DNA of 21,649 bases from a bacterium. Lineage in GTDB: Bacteria > UBP15 > UBA6099. The stretch lies in the NCBI GenBank assembly GCA_029573925.1, contig JAKQBV010000183.1, positions 1-21,649 of the forward strand. The letters run 5' to 3'. The position numbers and the translations under genes are program-made. The notes beneath the pieces are model-generated. The model had not been told where the DNA came from, did no database searches, and saw only the letters and a list, made by a program, of their open reading frames with translations. Shown here piece after piece: positions 1 to 6,956 of this stretch (its first letter is position 1; every line of letters begins with the position of its first letter).

Positions 1-57
1 ACTTTGAAATCCGTGCAAACTCAGGCCTTTCTGAAACTGCATAATCTCTTTTTTCAT
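1..57 (-). CDS. IS1595-family transposase, N-terminal fragment (cut by window edge)
   Basis: Read on the minus strand, an ATG at 57 opens a frame that runs off the left edge. Its 19 residues include MQFQKGLSLHGFQS, which resembles the usual start of IS1595/ISXO2-type DDE transposases (a QFQ-x-GLSL-x-F block just before the zinc-ribbon domain). An in-frame upstream ATG at 78 is possible, but 57 gives the normal family start. The terminal repeat at 111-141 lies just upstream, where the element's 5' end should be. The zinc ribbon and catalytic domain lie outside the window. The family call rests on a short stretch plus the matching C-terminus and terminal repeat at the other end of the window. 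Confidence 0.68.
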   Translation of the reverse strand, partial: MKKEIMQFQKGLSLHGFQS

Positions 58-110
58 GTGAAAAAACCCCCATTCCATCGGTCTTTTCACATTTTACTCG
101 CCCCCTGTGA

Positions 111-141
111 CACTATATGAGTTTCAGGGGGAATCAGGAAA
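111..141 (-). repeat. IS1595-type terminal inverted repeat, 5' end of left copy
   Basis: CACTATATGA (111-120) followed by AGGGGGAATCAGGAAA (126-141) matches, in inverse orientation, 21511-21541 at the other end of the window. The inner 16 bp (126-141 versus 21511-21526) are identical and CACTAT is also shared. The element body lies to the left, so this is its outer right boundary. The next bases (AGTTTTCC) do not match the 8 bp outside the right-hand copy (TTATAAAG), so the two ends do not share a target duplication. Confidence 0.7.
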
Positions 142-175
142 AGTTTTCCCTTAAAATCCCTTTCAAAACGTTTCA
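137..175 (-). repeat. Partial copy of the dispersed hairpin repeat (copy A, inverted)
   Basis: Read on the minus strand, TGAAACGTTTTGAA followed by an AAGGGAAAACTTTTCC block matches the first half of the repeats at 323-383 and 467-531. The second hairpin arm and the CCGCCGGAGGC tail are missing. The copy stops where the insertion-sequence terminal repeat begins, which suggests that the insertion truncated it. It carries a small self-complementary core, GGAAAA-G-TTTTCC (137-149). Confidence 0.5.
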
Positions 176-282
176 TGCTAGCGCTGATGTCGCGGCTTCG
201 CCCGCGCCATCGGCGCGTATCGTGTAAAAAGATATTGGTAGAGTTTACTATGAGAATCTTCTTCTTGAACATCTTCATAGGA

Positions 283-320
283 GCGACGGGACGCGACGCG
301 CCAGCGTCGCGTCCCGTCGC
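283..320. repeat. Perfect 17-bp inverted repeat, 4-nt loop
   Basis: GCGACGGGACGCGACGC (283-299) and its exact reverse complement (304-320) are separated by GCCA. The stem is very GC-rich and would form a stable hairpin on either strand. There is no T-run on either side, so it is not a standard intrinsic terminator. It sits between hairpin-repeat copies A and B in a non-coding stretch. Its function is unknown. Confidence 0.85.
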
Positions 321-322
321 GC

Positions 323-383
323 AAGGAAAAGTTTGAAGGATTTTCAAGGAAACTTTTCAAAGTTTCCTTGAACCGCCGGAGGC
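323..383 (+). repeat. Dispersed hairpin repeat, copy B
   Basis: A leader (AAGGAAAAGTTTGAAGGAT) is followed by a perfect 14-bp stem, TTCAAGGAAACTTT (343-356) and its complement (359-372), with a 2-nt TC loop, then the tail CCGCCGGAGGC (373-383). Copy C at 467-531 has the same order and tail but different stem bases that still pair. It is non-coding. No gene can be supported between 142 and 543. Confidence 0.75.
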
Positions 384-466
384 ATCTCAGTGGCATCTGT
401 TTCTAAATGATATTACATGGGGCGTCGGGAGAAGAAGCGCGTCAGCGATTCTCTGCCGACGACCAT

Positions 467-531
467 TGAAACGTTTTGAAGAGATTCCAAAGAGAAACTT
501 TTTCAAAAGTTACTCTTTGGCCGCCGGAGGC
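467..531 (+). repeat. Dispersed hairpin repeat, copy C
   Basis: TGAAACGTTTTGAAGAGAT leads into a long stem: CCAAAGAG (487-494) pairs with CTCTTTGG (513-520), then after one A/A mismatch AACTTTT (496-502) pairs with AAAAGTT (505-511), closing on a TC loop. The CCGCCGGAGGC tail (521-531) is identical to copy B and is followed by a run of six T (534-539). The repeat lies just past the stop codon of the minus-strand HIT gene, so it may act as its 3' structure or terminator. Confidence 0.72.
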
Positions 532-543
532 GCTTTTTTACGA

Positions 544-1068
544 CTACATCATTCCTTCTTCCGACATCGCGGCGCGGAGCCGGTCGTAGGTGGTTTCTAT
601 GTGTTCGCTGATGACTTTGGTGTCCGCGAGGACGGGCATGAAATTAGTGTCGCCGTTCCAGCGGGGGACGATGTGTGCGTGGACATGGTCGATAATGCCC
701 GCGCCGGCGACGCGGCCCAGATTCATCCCGTAATTGAAGCCGTGAGGGGACATCGCTCGATTGAAAACGCGGAGCAGTTTCTGTGTGAGCGACATCAGTT
801 CGCAGACAGTTTCATACGGGAGCTTTTCAAATTCCCCGGTGTGCATGTAGGGGACAATCATCAGGTGTCCGGCGTTGTACGGATAGAGGTTCATCATAAT
901 GAAACAGCGCTCGCCCCGGAACAGCACAAGGTTGTCGCGGTCGTTTTCAGGTTTGTCCTTATGTTTCGAGCAGAGCACGCAAGGGTCGAGGTCGGCGGAG
1001 GCTGCCTTGCGCTCGTCCTTAATGCCGAGGATGTACTGCCCGCGCCATGGGGCCCAGATTTCCTTCAT
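544..1068 (-). CDS. HIT family (histidine triad) nucleotide hydrolase/transferase
   Basis: A 174-residue cytoplasmic protein of the HIT superfamily, whose members hydrolyse or transfer nucleoside monophosphates from dinucleoside polyphosphates or adenylated substrates. The triad is clear: H128-V-H130-A-H132 in DHVHAHIVPRW, with the catalytic His expected at position 130. The start MKEIWAPWRGQYI and the C30-x2-C33 pair are typical of the Ap4A-phosphorylase-like HIT branch, which often binds zinc. The start codon overlaps the stop of the upstream FAD oxidase gene by four bases (ATGA), with a strong AGGAGG Shine-Dalgarno at 1075-1080 inside that gene. The two genes are therefore almost certainly co-transcribed and translationally coupled. 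The exact nucleotide substrate cannot be told from sequence. Confidence 0.92.
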   Translation of the reverse strand: MKEIWAPWRGQYILGIKDERKAASADLDPCVLCSKHKDKPENDRDNLVLFRGERCFIMMNLYPYNAGHLMIVPYMHTGEFEKLPYETVCELMSLTQKLLRVFNRAMSPHGFNYGMNLGRVAGAGIIDHVHAHIVPRWNGDTNFMPVLADTKVISEHIETTYDRLRAAMSEEGMM

Positions 1069-2507
1069 TGTCCGCCTCCTGATTGAGATGTCCCCTCGCC
1101 GGGAGCGTCGGGGAATATTTTTCCGGGATTAAGAATTCCCTTGGGGTCGAAAGCCTTCTTGACCGATATCATTATTTCGAGAGCGGTTTGCGGAACGGCG
1201 ATAGGCATGAATTCTTTTTGAGAGAAGCCGATGCCGTGTTCGCCGGAGATGGTTCCGTCGAGGCCGACGACTGCGCGGTGTATGTCGGCTATGAGAGCGG
1301 GAAGGTCGCGCCGCCAGCGCAACTCGTCCATGTCGCCCTTGATGATGTTCGCGTGGATATTGCCGTCGCCCGCGTGGCCGTAGCAGATGGCGGTGAAGCC
1401 GTGCGTGTCGGCGATGGATTTTATGGAGCGCATGAGGGCGGGGAGCGCGGCGCGGGGCACGACGGTGTCTTCTTCTTTATAGACGGAGATATTTTTGACA
1501 GCCTCGCCGACCGCGCGGCGCATGTCCCACATTTCGTTCTGCCTGTGACCCGCTTCCGCGACCAGCGCGTCCAGAGCGCCCTCTTCGAGCAATATTGAGC
1601 CCGCTTTCTCGACGTCCGCATTGACTGCGTCTGCGTCCGAGCCGTCCAGTTCTATAAGCAGCAGAGCCTCTGAGTCGCTGTATGGGAACGAGCGCTCCAG
1701 CATTCTTTCGGCGCTCTTAATCGCTTCTTTTTCCATGAATTCGACGGCGCACGGGGAAACGCGCTTCAGGAACAGTTCGTTGAGCGCGGCGGCGGCGGTC
1801 TCCAGAGAGTCGAACGGAGCCAGCAGGGTGCGCCTGACCAGCGGGGCGGGTATCAGCTTCACCGTCGCCTCCGTCACCGCCGCCAGCGTGCCTTCAGAGC
1901 CGATTAGCAACTGGACTAAGTTGTATCCGGTGGCGTTCTTGAGGGTCTTTGCTCCCGCCCGGAACGCTCGCCCGTCCGGCAGGACGGCTTCCACCGCTAG
2001 AACGTAGTCTTTGGTCGTGCCGTATTTCATCGCGCGCGCGCCGCCCGCGCATTCGGCGATGTTTCCTCCGACCGTGCAGCTCCCTTTGCTCGCCGGGTCG
2101 GGAGGATAGAACAGTCCGAGAGCCTCGACCTCGTTGTGCAGCGTCTCCACCACTACGCCCGGCTGGACCGTCGCGGTAAAATTTTTCGTGTCGATGTCTA
2201 GGATTCTGTTCATGCGTTCGAAGGAGAGGCAGACGCCGCCGAAGACGCAGAGCGCGCCCCCGCTCAGTCCCGTGCCGCCGCCTCGCTGGGTGACTGCTAT
2301 GCCACGCTCGAAACACCGCTTCATCACAGCGCAGACTTGCGCGGTGTCAGATGGCTTTACCACGACATCCGGCGCGAACCTGTAATCCTCCGTCTCGTCA
2401 TGAGAGTAAGGCTCGATATCGTCTCCGCCGCTGATGACGTTTTTGTCGCCCGCGACATCGCGAAAAAAACTTATGTCTTCATCGTCGGGTTTGGTGAAAT
2501 GGAGCAT
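1065..2507 (-). CDS. FAD-linked oxidase, GlcD / D-lactate dehydrogenase type
   Basis: A 480-residue flavoprotein of the FAD-binding-4/FAD-oxidase-C family (glycolate oxidase GlcD, D-lactate or 2-hydroxyacid dehydrogenases). The N-terminal PCMH FAD domain shows RFAPDVVVKPSDT, GGGTGLSGGA and the pyrophosphate loop PASKGSCTVGGNIAECAGG. The C-terminal cap has CYGHAGDGNIHANI (metal/substrate region) and ISGEHGIGFSQKEF. Family members oxidise a 2-hydroxy acid and pass electrons to quinone, an electron-transfer flavoprotein or an Fe-S partner. No Fe-S subunit (GlcF) or ETF is adjacent, so the partner is unknown. It is the first gene of a two-gene operon with the HIT gene, starting 25 bp from a good promoter and preceded by GGGGGAG. 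Substrate specificity (glycolate, lactate or other) is open. Confidence 0.92.
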   Translation of the reverse strand: MLHFTKPDDEDISFFRDVAGDKNVISGGDDIEPYSHDETEDYRFAPDVVVKPSDTAQVCAVMKRCFERGIAVTQRGGGTGLSGGALCVFGGVCLSFERMNRILDIDTKNFTATVQPGVVVETLHNEVEALGLFYPPDPASKGSCTVGGNIAECAGGARAMKYGTTKDYVLAVEAVLPDGRAFRAGAKTLKNATGYNLVQLLIGSEGTLAAVTEATVKLIPAPLVRRTLLAPFDSLETAAAALNELFLKRVSPCAVEFMEKEAIKSAERMLERSFPYSDSEALLLIELDGSDADAVNADVEKAGSILLEEGALDALVAEAGHRQNEMWDMRRAVGEAVKNISVYKEEDTVVPRAALPALMRSIKSIADTHGFTAICYGHAGDGNIHANIIKGDMDELRWRRDLPALIADIHRAVVGLDGTISGEHGIGFSQKEFMPIAVPQTALEIMISVKKAFDPKGILNPGKIFPDAPGEGTSQSGGGQ

Positions 2508-2538
2508 CCTGTTTCTCCCCCGCAGTCGGTTCCGATGA

Positions 2539-2567
2539 ATGATAGCAGAAAGGATTTTTAATGTAAA
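2539..2567 (-). promoter_or_regulatory. Sigma-70 type promoter for the FAD oxidase-HIT operon
   Basis: On the minus strand TTTACA (2562-2567) is 17 bp upstream of TATCAT (2539-2544). Each hexamer matches consensus at 5 of 6 positions. Transcription would start near 2532, giving a ~25-nt leader before the start codon at 2507. Confidence 0.75.
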
Positions 2568-2659
2568 ATTTAGGGGCGCGGCAGAGAGGGAAGGGCGATT
2601 TTTTAAGATGACCGCGCGCCGCGCGCGGTTTCGGGCTAAAATTAATGTCGGAGAGATCT

Positions 2660-3817
2660 ATGAAGATTAATCTTGACTGCGTTCACTACAGGAGCGAAAA
2701 ACCCTGCGCGTTCGCGAGGCTCTGCGACGGATGCCCCGAATATTTGCCGGTTGATAAACCGGAGCGGGGAGGGGAGCGGGTCCTGATTATCAAGACCGCA
2801 GCTCTGGGCGACGTGCTGAGGACAACTTCCATACTGCCCGCGCTGCGCCGCGCCCGGCCGTCGGCCCGCGTGACTTGGCTGACTTTGCCGTCCGCGCTTC
2901 CATTGCTGAAAGGCAATCCGAACATAGACGAGCTTGCCGCCATCGGGTCGGCGGCGGCGTCCGGCGTTTTTCCAGCCGCGTTCGACCTTATCCTGTCGCT
3001 GGACAAATCTCCCGCCGAATGCGCTCTGGCGACCGCCTTGCGGGCGCGGGAAAAACGCGGCATGGGGATTACCCCTCTCGGCGCGATTTATCCCTTTAAC
3101 CCGGAGGCTGAGTATTATTTCTCGCTTGGTCTTTCCGACGAATTGAAATTCAGAACTAACAAGAGGACGCATGCGGACATACTGCTGGAGATATGCGGGC
3201 TGGACGGGGCATCTCCAGAGCCACCACAGTTGGTGTTGACGGAAGAGGAGAAAAGAGCGGGGCGGGAGCTTGCGCGCGGCGCGGGCGCGACGTCGGGAGC
3301 GCGCGTTTTAGGTCTGGTCGTCGGGGCGGGGGACGCGTTCGCAAACAAGACGCCCTCGCCGGAGAAATGGGCGGCGCTCGCCAGCGCTATAAAAAAAGCC
3401 GTTCCCGGCGTTTTTCTCTTGATTCTCGGCGGCCCCGGCGAAGAGCCGAAAATGAGAGCTGTCGCCGCCGCAATCGGCGGAGCGGCAACGGTGGTTTCCC
3501 CGACGACAGACTTGAGGGCGTTCGCATCCATCATAGCCGCGATGGACGCAATCGTTTGCGGGGACACTCTGGCGCTGCACATGGCGTCCGCTGTGGGCGT
3601 CCCGGCGGTCGCTTTATTCGGTCCCACATGCCCGGCGGAGATAGACATGTTTTCGGGAGGCGAGAAGGTGGTTTCGAGCGTCGAATGCGCGCCTTGCTAT
3701 AAAAAGGAATGTAACCTTAACCCCAACTGCATGGAAGCAATATCCGGGGAGGAAGTCGCGCAAGCCGCAGCGGAAGCCCTGCGCGTTGACATCCCCGGCG
3801 GCCCCCGCTACAATTGA
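2660..3817 (+). CDS. Glycosyltransferase family 9 (heptosyltransferase-like)
   Basis: A 385-residue GT-B glycosyltransferase of the ADP-heptose:LPS heptosyltransferase family, expected at the cytoplasmic face during lipopolysaccharide core or other surface-glycan synthesis. The N-terminal Rossmann domain has VLIIKTAALGDVLRTTSILP. The C-terminal nucleotide-sugar domain has LGLVVGAGD, LILGGPGEEP and GDTLALHMASAVGVPAVALF, the family's D-T-x-x-x-H-x-A signature. Before the first domain there is a cysteine-rich extension (C7, H9, C16, C22, C25) that may bind zinc, and a second cysteine group near the C-terminus (VECAPCYKKECNLNPNC). ATG 2660 is chosen over the in-frame ATG 2645 because GGAGAG (2650-2655) precedes it. 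A TAAAAT at 2637-2642 may be its -10. The gene's last bases carry the greA promoter. Confidence 0.88.
   Translation: MKINLDCVHYRSEKPCAFARLCDGCPEYLPVDKPERGGERVLIIKTAALGDVLRTTSILPALRRARPSARVTWLTLPSALPLLKGNPNIDELAAIGSAAASGVFPAAFDLILSLDKSPAECALATALRAREKRGMGITPLGAIYPFNPEAEYYFSLGLSDELKFRTNKRTHADILLEICGLDGASPEPPQLVLTEEEKRAGRELARGAGATSGARVLGLVVGAGDAFANKTPSPEKWAALASAIKKAVPGVFLLILGGPGEEPKMRAVAAAIGGAATVVSPTTDLRAFASIIAAMDAIVCGDTLALHMASAVGVPAVALFGPTCPAEIDMFSGGEKVVSSVECAPCYKKECNLNPNCMEAISGEEVAQAAAEALRVDIPGGPRYN
3786..3814 (+). promoter_or_regulatory. Near-consensus promoter for greA inside the upstream gene's 3' end
   Basis: TTGACA (3786-3791), exactly 17 bp, TACAAT (3809-3814). The -35 is perfect and the -10 is 5 of 6. 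It lies wholly within the last codons of the glycosyltransferase gene (stop at 3815-3817). A start site near 3822 would give a ~40-nt leader with GGGAGGAG before greA. Confidence 0.85.
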
Positions 3818-3860
3818 TACGCTGAAATCTGGGTATAGAAGCCCGGGAGGAGTTCTATTT

Positions 3861-4346
3861 ATGTCTCAAATGAGCGATGATCTGATAGTTCTGACGCCGG
3901 ACGGCCATAAGAAGATGCTTGAAATCCTTGAGCACCTCAAAGGCGAGCACAGGGACGAAATCCGAGAGCGTATGTCCAACGCCCAGAAAAGCAACGTCCT
4001 TTCCGAAGACCCTGAACTCGATGAAATCAAAAGAGACCAGCAGATGCTCGAAAGCCGCATCTCGCACCTCGAAACGATACTCAAAAAGAGCAAGGTTCTC
4101 ACCGCTAAAGAGATATCCACGGACAAAGTCGGCATCGGCTCCCGCGTAAAGGTCAAAAACCTCAAGACTAAGGAAGCCGAAGAGTTCACAATCCTGTCGT
4201 CGATGGAAGCGAACCCGCTTGAGAACAAGATATCCGACGCGTGCCCGGTGGGGCGCGCTCTCATGAAGGCAAAAAAGGGCGACATCGTTTACGCTGAAAC
4301 CCCAAAGGGCCGTGTAAGATACCTTATCGCGGACATAAAGAAATAA
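3861..4346 (+). CDS. greA: Transcription elongation factor GreA, with altered coiled-coil tip
   Basis: A 161-residue GreA/GreB family protein. The N-terminal antiparallel coiled coil (about 8-82) enters the RNA polymerase secondary channel, and the C-terminal FKBP-like domain (VGIGSRVKVKNL, SDACPVGRALMKAKKGD) docks on the polymerase. GreA rescues backtracked complexes by stimulating transcript cleavage. Start 3861 is chosen because GGGAGGAG sits just upstream and the family N-terminus begins here; a longer in-frame start at 3786 would overlap the promoter. Oddity: the tip normally reads GDL-x-EN with Asp41 and Glu44 (E. coli numbers) placing the catalytic Mg2+. Here it is SNVLSEDPE, so by ungapped alignment Asp41 is Val46 while Glu44 is kept as Glu49. 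Cleavage activity may be weakened or altered. lysS follows 81 bp downstream. Confidence 0.93.
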   Translation: MSQMSDDLIVLTPDGHKKMLEILEHLKGEHRDEIRERMSNAQKSNVLSEDPELDEIKRDQQMLESRISHLETILKKSKVLTAKEISTDKVGIGSRVKVKNLKTKEAEEFTILSSMEANPLENKISDACPVGRALMKAKKGDIVYAETPKGRVRYLIADIKK

Positions 4347-4350
4347 AATA

Positions 4351-4390
4351 AGCCGGGACGGCGGCTATAGCTTGTCGGAAACACCCGGCT
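4351..4390 (+). terminator. Inverted repeat between greA and lysS, possible weak terminator or attenuator
   Basis: AGCCGGG (4351-4357) pairs with CCCGGCT (4384-4390) across a 26-nt loop that itself contains complementary GC stretches. CGGTTTCGGGTTTT follows. It is not a clean intrinsic terminator, and partial read-through from greA into lysS is likely because no separate lysS promoter is evident. Confidence 0.3.
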
Positions 4391-4427
4391 CGGTTTCGGG
4401 TTTTCCGCGCCGCCGCGCGTGATATCC

Positions 4428-5939
4428 ATGGAACAGGAAGAACAGTTCAAGCAGAGACTGGAAAGCATTGCCGCCGTAGAGGCTCTGGGCGGCCGAGGCT
4501 ACGCCAAAAAATTTCCCCGCACTCACACTTCCGCAGAAATCATCCGGGATTTCGAAGCGCTCGAATCCTCCAGCGCGGTCGTATTCGCGGCGGGCCGCAT
4601 GAAAACAGCCCGCAAAATGGGCAAAGCCTCCTTCGCCGACCTCTGGGACGGCGACGGCAGAATCCAAGTCTACATAAAAATCGACAACCTCGGCGAGAGC
4701 GGCTACGAAATGTTCAAACTGCTCGACCTTGGCGACATGGTCGGCGTTTCCGGCAAGGTCTTCAAAACCCGCACGGGCGAAATAACCATTATCGCCGAAA
4801 CCATTCAACTGCTTGCTAAATGTCTCCATCCGCTGCCCGAAAAATGGCACGGCCTGACCGACGTCGAAATCAGATACAGGCAGAGATACGTCGATCTCAT
4901 CTCGAATCCGGAAGTGAAGAGCGTGTTCGAGACCCGCATAAAGATAATCCGCCGGATACGGGAGTTCCTGCAGGAGCGCGGCTTCATCGAGGTGGAAACG
5001 CCGATGATGCAGTCACTGCCCGGCGGAGCGTCCGCCCGGCCCTTCAAAACCCATCACAACGCGCTCGACATCGACCTCTATCTGCGCGTAGCTCCGGAAC
5101 TATATCTTAAGCGCCTCATCGTCGGCGGCTTCGAACGCGTCTTCGAGATAAACCGCAATTTCCGCAACGAGGGCATCTCCACCCGGCACAATCCGGAATT
5201 CACAATGCTTGAGCTTTATCAGGCGTACGCTGATTTCAACGACATGATGGCAATCACCGAAGCGGTCATATCCGACGCGGCGCAAGCCGCTCTAGGCTCG
5301 ACCACGCTCACATATCAAGGAGCAGAAATCAATCTCGCCACGCCGTGGAAGCGCATTCGCTGGACGGAGGCGTTCAAAGAGTTCGCGGGCGAAGACATTG
5401 TTCCCGGAATGTCCCGCGACGAACTAGCGGCAGTTTGCAAACGGCGCGGAATCGACGTCGATCCCGATTCGAACAGCGGCGCGCTTATGGACAAACTTTT
5501 CGGCGAACTGGTTGAGCCTCGCCTTGTTCAACCCACTTTCGTTTACGACTACCCGACGGAAATTTCCCCGCTAGCCATGCAACGCGACGACGACCCGGAA
5601 CTGACCGAGCGGTTCGAACTCTTCATCTGCAATTTCGAGATCGCGAACGCGTTCTCCGAACTTGCCGACCCGATGGAACAGATGCGAAGGTTCGAGAAAC
5701 AACAAGCGCTCAGGGACGCCGGCGACGCCGAAGCTCACTCCATCGACCGCGACTTCGTCCGCGCGCTCCAGTTCGGAATGCCGCCGACGGGCGGGCTTGG
5801 CATCGGCATTGACCGTCTCATAATGATTCTTACCGACTCCGCGTCGATAAGGGACGTCATCCTTTTCCCCCTTCTGAGGCCGGCTGTCGCAGGGGCCGCC
5901 GCAACGGAATCGGACCTATCGGAATCGCCCGCCGAGTAA
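4428..5939 (+). CDS. lysS: Lysyl-tRNA synthetase, class II
   Basis: A cytoplasmic enzyme charging tRNA-Lys with lysine using ATP. At about 503 residues it has the normal bacterial LysS length. The N-terminal OB-fold anticodon-binding domain (about 55-150) includes VVFAAGRMKTARKMGKASFA and GRIQVYIK. The class II catalytic core follows, with motif 1 (FIEVETPMMQSLPGGASARPF region), motif 2 (FEINRNFRNEGISTRHNPEF) and motif 3 (GLGIGIDRLIMILT, ending DVILFP). ATG 4428 is preferred over an in-frame GTG at 4419; neither has a strong Shine-Dalgarno. It is probably read from the greA promoter. After motif 3 the C-terminus carries a short variable tail (AVAGAAATESDLSESPAE). Confidence 0.97.
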   Translation: MEQEEQFKQRLESIAAVEALGGRGYAKKFPRTHTSAEIIRDFEALESSSAVVFAAGRMKTARKMGKASFADLWDGDGRIQVYIKIDNLGESGYEMFKLLDLGDMVGVSGKVFKTRTGEITIIAETIQLLAKCLHPLPEKWHGLTDVEIRYRQRYVDLISNPEVKSVFETRIKIIRRIREFLQERGFIEVETPMMQSLPGGASARPFKTHHNALDIDLYLRVAPELYLKRLIVGGFERVFEINRNFRNEGISTRHNPEFTMLELYQAYADFNDMMAITEAVISDAAQAALGSTTLTYQGAEINLATPWKRIRWTEAFKEFAGEDIVPGMSRDELAAVCKRRGIDVDPDSNSGALMDKLFGELVEPRLVQPTFVYDYPTEISPLAMQRDDDPELTERFELFICNFEIANAFSELADPMEQMRRFEKQQALRDAGDAEAHSIDRDFVRALQFGMPPTGGLGIGIDRLIMILTDSASIRDVILFPLLRPAVAGAAATESDLSESPAE

Positions 5940-5942
5940 CTG

Positions 5943-5971
5943 TTCCGCCGAACCGCGTTTTACATTATGAT
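5943..5971 (+). promoter_or_regulatory. Possible promoter for the YkgJ-type gene
   Basis: TATGAT (5966-5971) is a good -10, 17 bp after TTCCGC (5943-5948), a poor -35. It lies in the lysS-YkgJ gap, about 65 bp before the hairpin-containing leader ends at the ATG. Confidence 0.35.
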
Positions 5972-5989
5972 ATTCCCATAGAATCGAAT

Positions 5990-6010
5990 CCGCATTTTCC
6001 ATAAATGCGG
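5990..6010 (+). repeat. Perfect 8-bp hairpin, CCGCATTT/AAATGCGG
   Basis: CCGCATTT (5990-5997) and AAATGCGG (6003-6010) form a perfect stem with a 5-nt loop, 51 bp after the lysS stop. No T-run follows on the plus strand, so it is either a weak terminator for lysS or a structure in the leader of the next gene. Confidence 0.5.
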
Positions 6011-6043
6011 CCTTCAACCTCATAGGAGCCGGCTATCAACTTC

Positions 6044-6871
6044 ATGGAACGCGACGACGACATCTCCAGAAGACTTTGCGAGCTTGGCCCCGACTATTTT
6101 TTAAAGCAGCCCCCCGCGCTTATCGAGTACGACCCTGACAAGCTTTCACGTCGGTTGAAGAACGAGCGCGTTTTCGCGCGGCTCGAAAAGCTTTACTCGC
6201 CGATACCAGAAGCGACCTGCGGCGACTGCGGGGATGTGTGCTGTCGCGCCACTCCCGATTTCTACTTCGTCGAATATCTGAACGTTTGGAGACATGTCAG
6301 GCATGAGTTGGCGGACCCCGCGCTTGAGGCCGAGATAACGGCGCGCGCGTTCCGCTGGGCGTTCCTGTCGCTCGTCCAACGAGATGTCTACTGCCCGTTC
6401 TTGTTTGACGGCAGGTGCGCCGCGTATTCGGTCAGGCCGTTCAACTGCCGGGTGTGGGGGCTGGAGGACGACGCGTGGTATGAACGGCGGGCCGCCCGCG
6501 CGCGAGAGAGCCTCGAAAAACAGCGCGACTACTTTGCCGCGCGAGGCGTCAAAATGGCCGCCCCGCCCGCCGAACTGGTGTTGCCTAAATGCAAACACAT
6601 AACCCTCCCTCCCGGCTCCCGCCCGGTAACGGAGCCTCTAGTGAACTCCATCGAGACGGAGATCGCCATGATGCACCGCGCGTTTATCAAGCCGGAAGAA
6701 TTCCGCTCCTTGAACTTCCACCTTCACTTCCCCGGTCACGTCGCCCTGAAGAAAGTCGCTCCCGGAAAATACGACGAGACCCGCGTCGCGGTCGCCCTCG
6801 AATTCCAGATGACCGGAAGCTCTCCTCTGCTCGACAGACTCATCGAAAGCTGCGGCGGACGCCTGCCGTAA
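6044..6871 (+). CDS. YkgJ-family cysteine cluster protein
   Basis: A 275-residue protein of the YkgJ/UPF0153 type, recognised by cysteines C59-x2-C62-x3-C66-C67 (ATCGDCGDVCC), then C117 (VYCPFL), C125 (GRCAAYSVRPFNC) and C135. Family members are thought to bind an Fe-S cluster or zinc, and no reaction is established for most of them. The C-terminal half (about 190-275) has no motif I recognise apart from one more cysteine in LPKCKHI. It has no signal peptide or membrane segment, so it is probably cytoplasmic. AGGAG at 6023-6027 is far (16 nt) from the ATG, so initiation may be weak or may use the upstream hairpin to bring the site closer. It stands alone between lysS and the secreted-protein gene. 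Confidence 0.8.
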   Translation: MERDDDISRRLCELGPDYFLKQPPALIEYDPDKLSRRLKNERVFARLEKLYSPIPEATCGDCGDVCCRATPDFYFVEYLNVWRHVRHELADPALEAEITARAFRWAFLSLVQRDVYCPFLFDGRCAAYSVRPFNCRVWGLEDDAWYERRAARARESLEKQRDYFAARGVKMAAPPAELVLPKCKHITLPPGSRPVTEPLVNSIETEIAMMHRAFIKPEEFRSLNFHLHFPGHVALKKVAPGKYDETRVAVALEFQMTGSSPLLDRLIESCGGRLP

Positions 6872-6944
6872 CGAGCCGCGCGGCCGTTGCCAAGCGCGAC
6901 GGAAACGATTTCTGACTTCCCCTTTTACGTTGCCGGAAACCCGT

Positions 6945-6950
6945 TACAAT
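6945..6950 (+). promoter_or_regulatory. -10 box 6 bp before the start codon (possible leaderless transcript)
   Basis: TACAAT (6945-6950) ends only six bases before ATG 6957, and TTTACG (6924-6929) could be a -35 with a short 15-bp spacer. Transcription from this -10 would start at or about the A of the ATG. No Shine-Dalgarno is visible before the ATG. Confidence 0.45.
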
Positions 6951-6956
6951 AAAACG

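Noticed and set aside
466..1086. 206-aa plus-strand open frame
   Set aside because: It is the antisense shadow of the HIT gene, whose HVHAHIV motif and ribosome-binding site are clear. No plus-strand domain or start signal.
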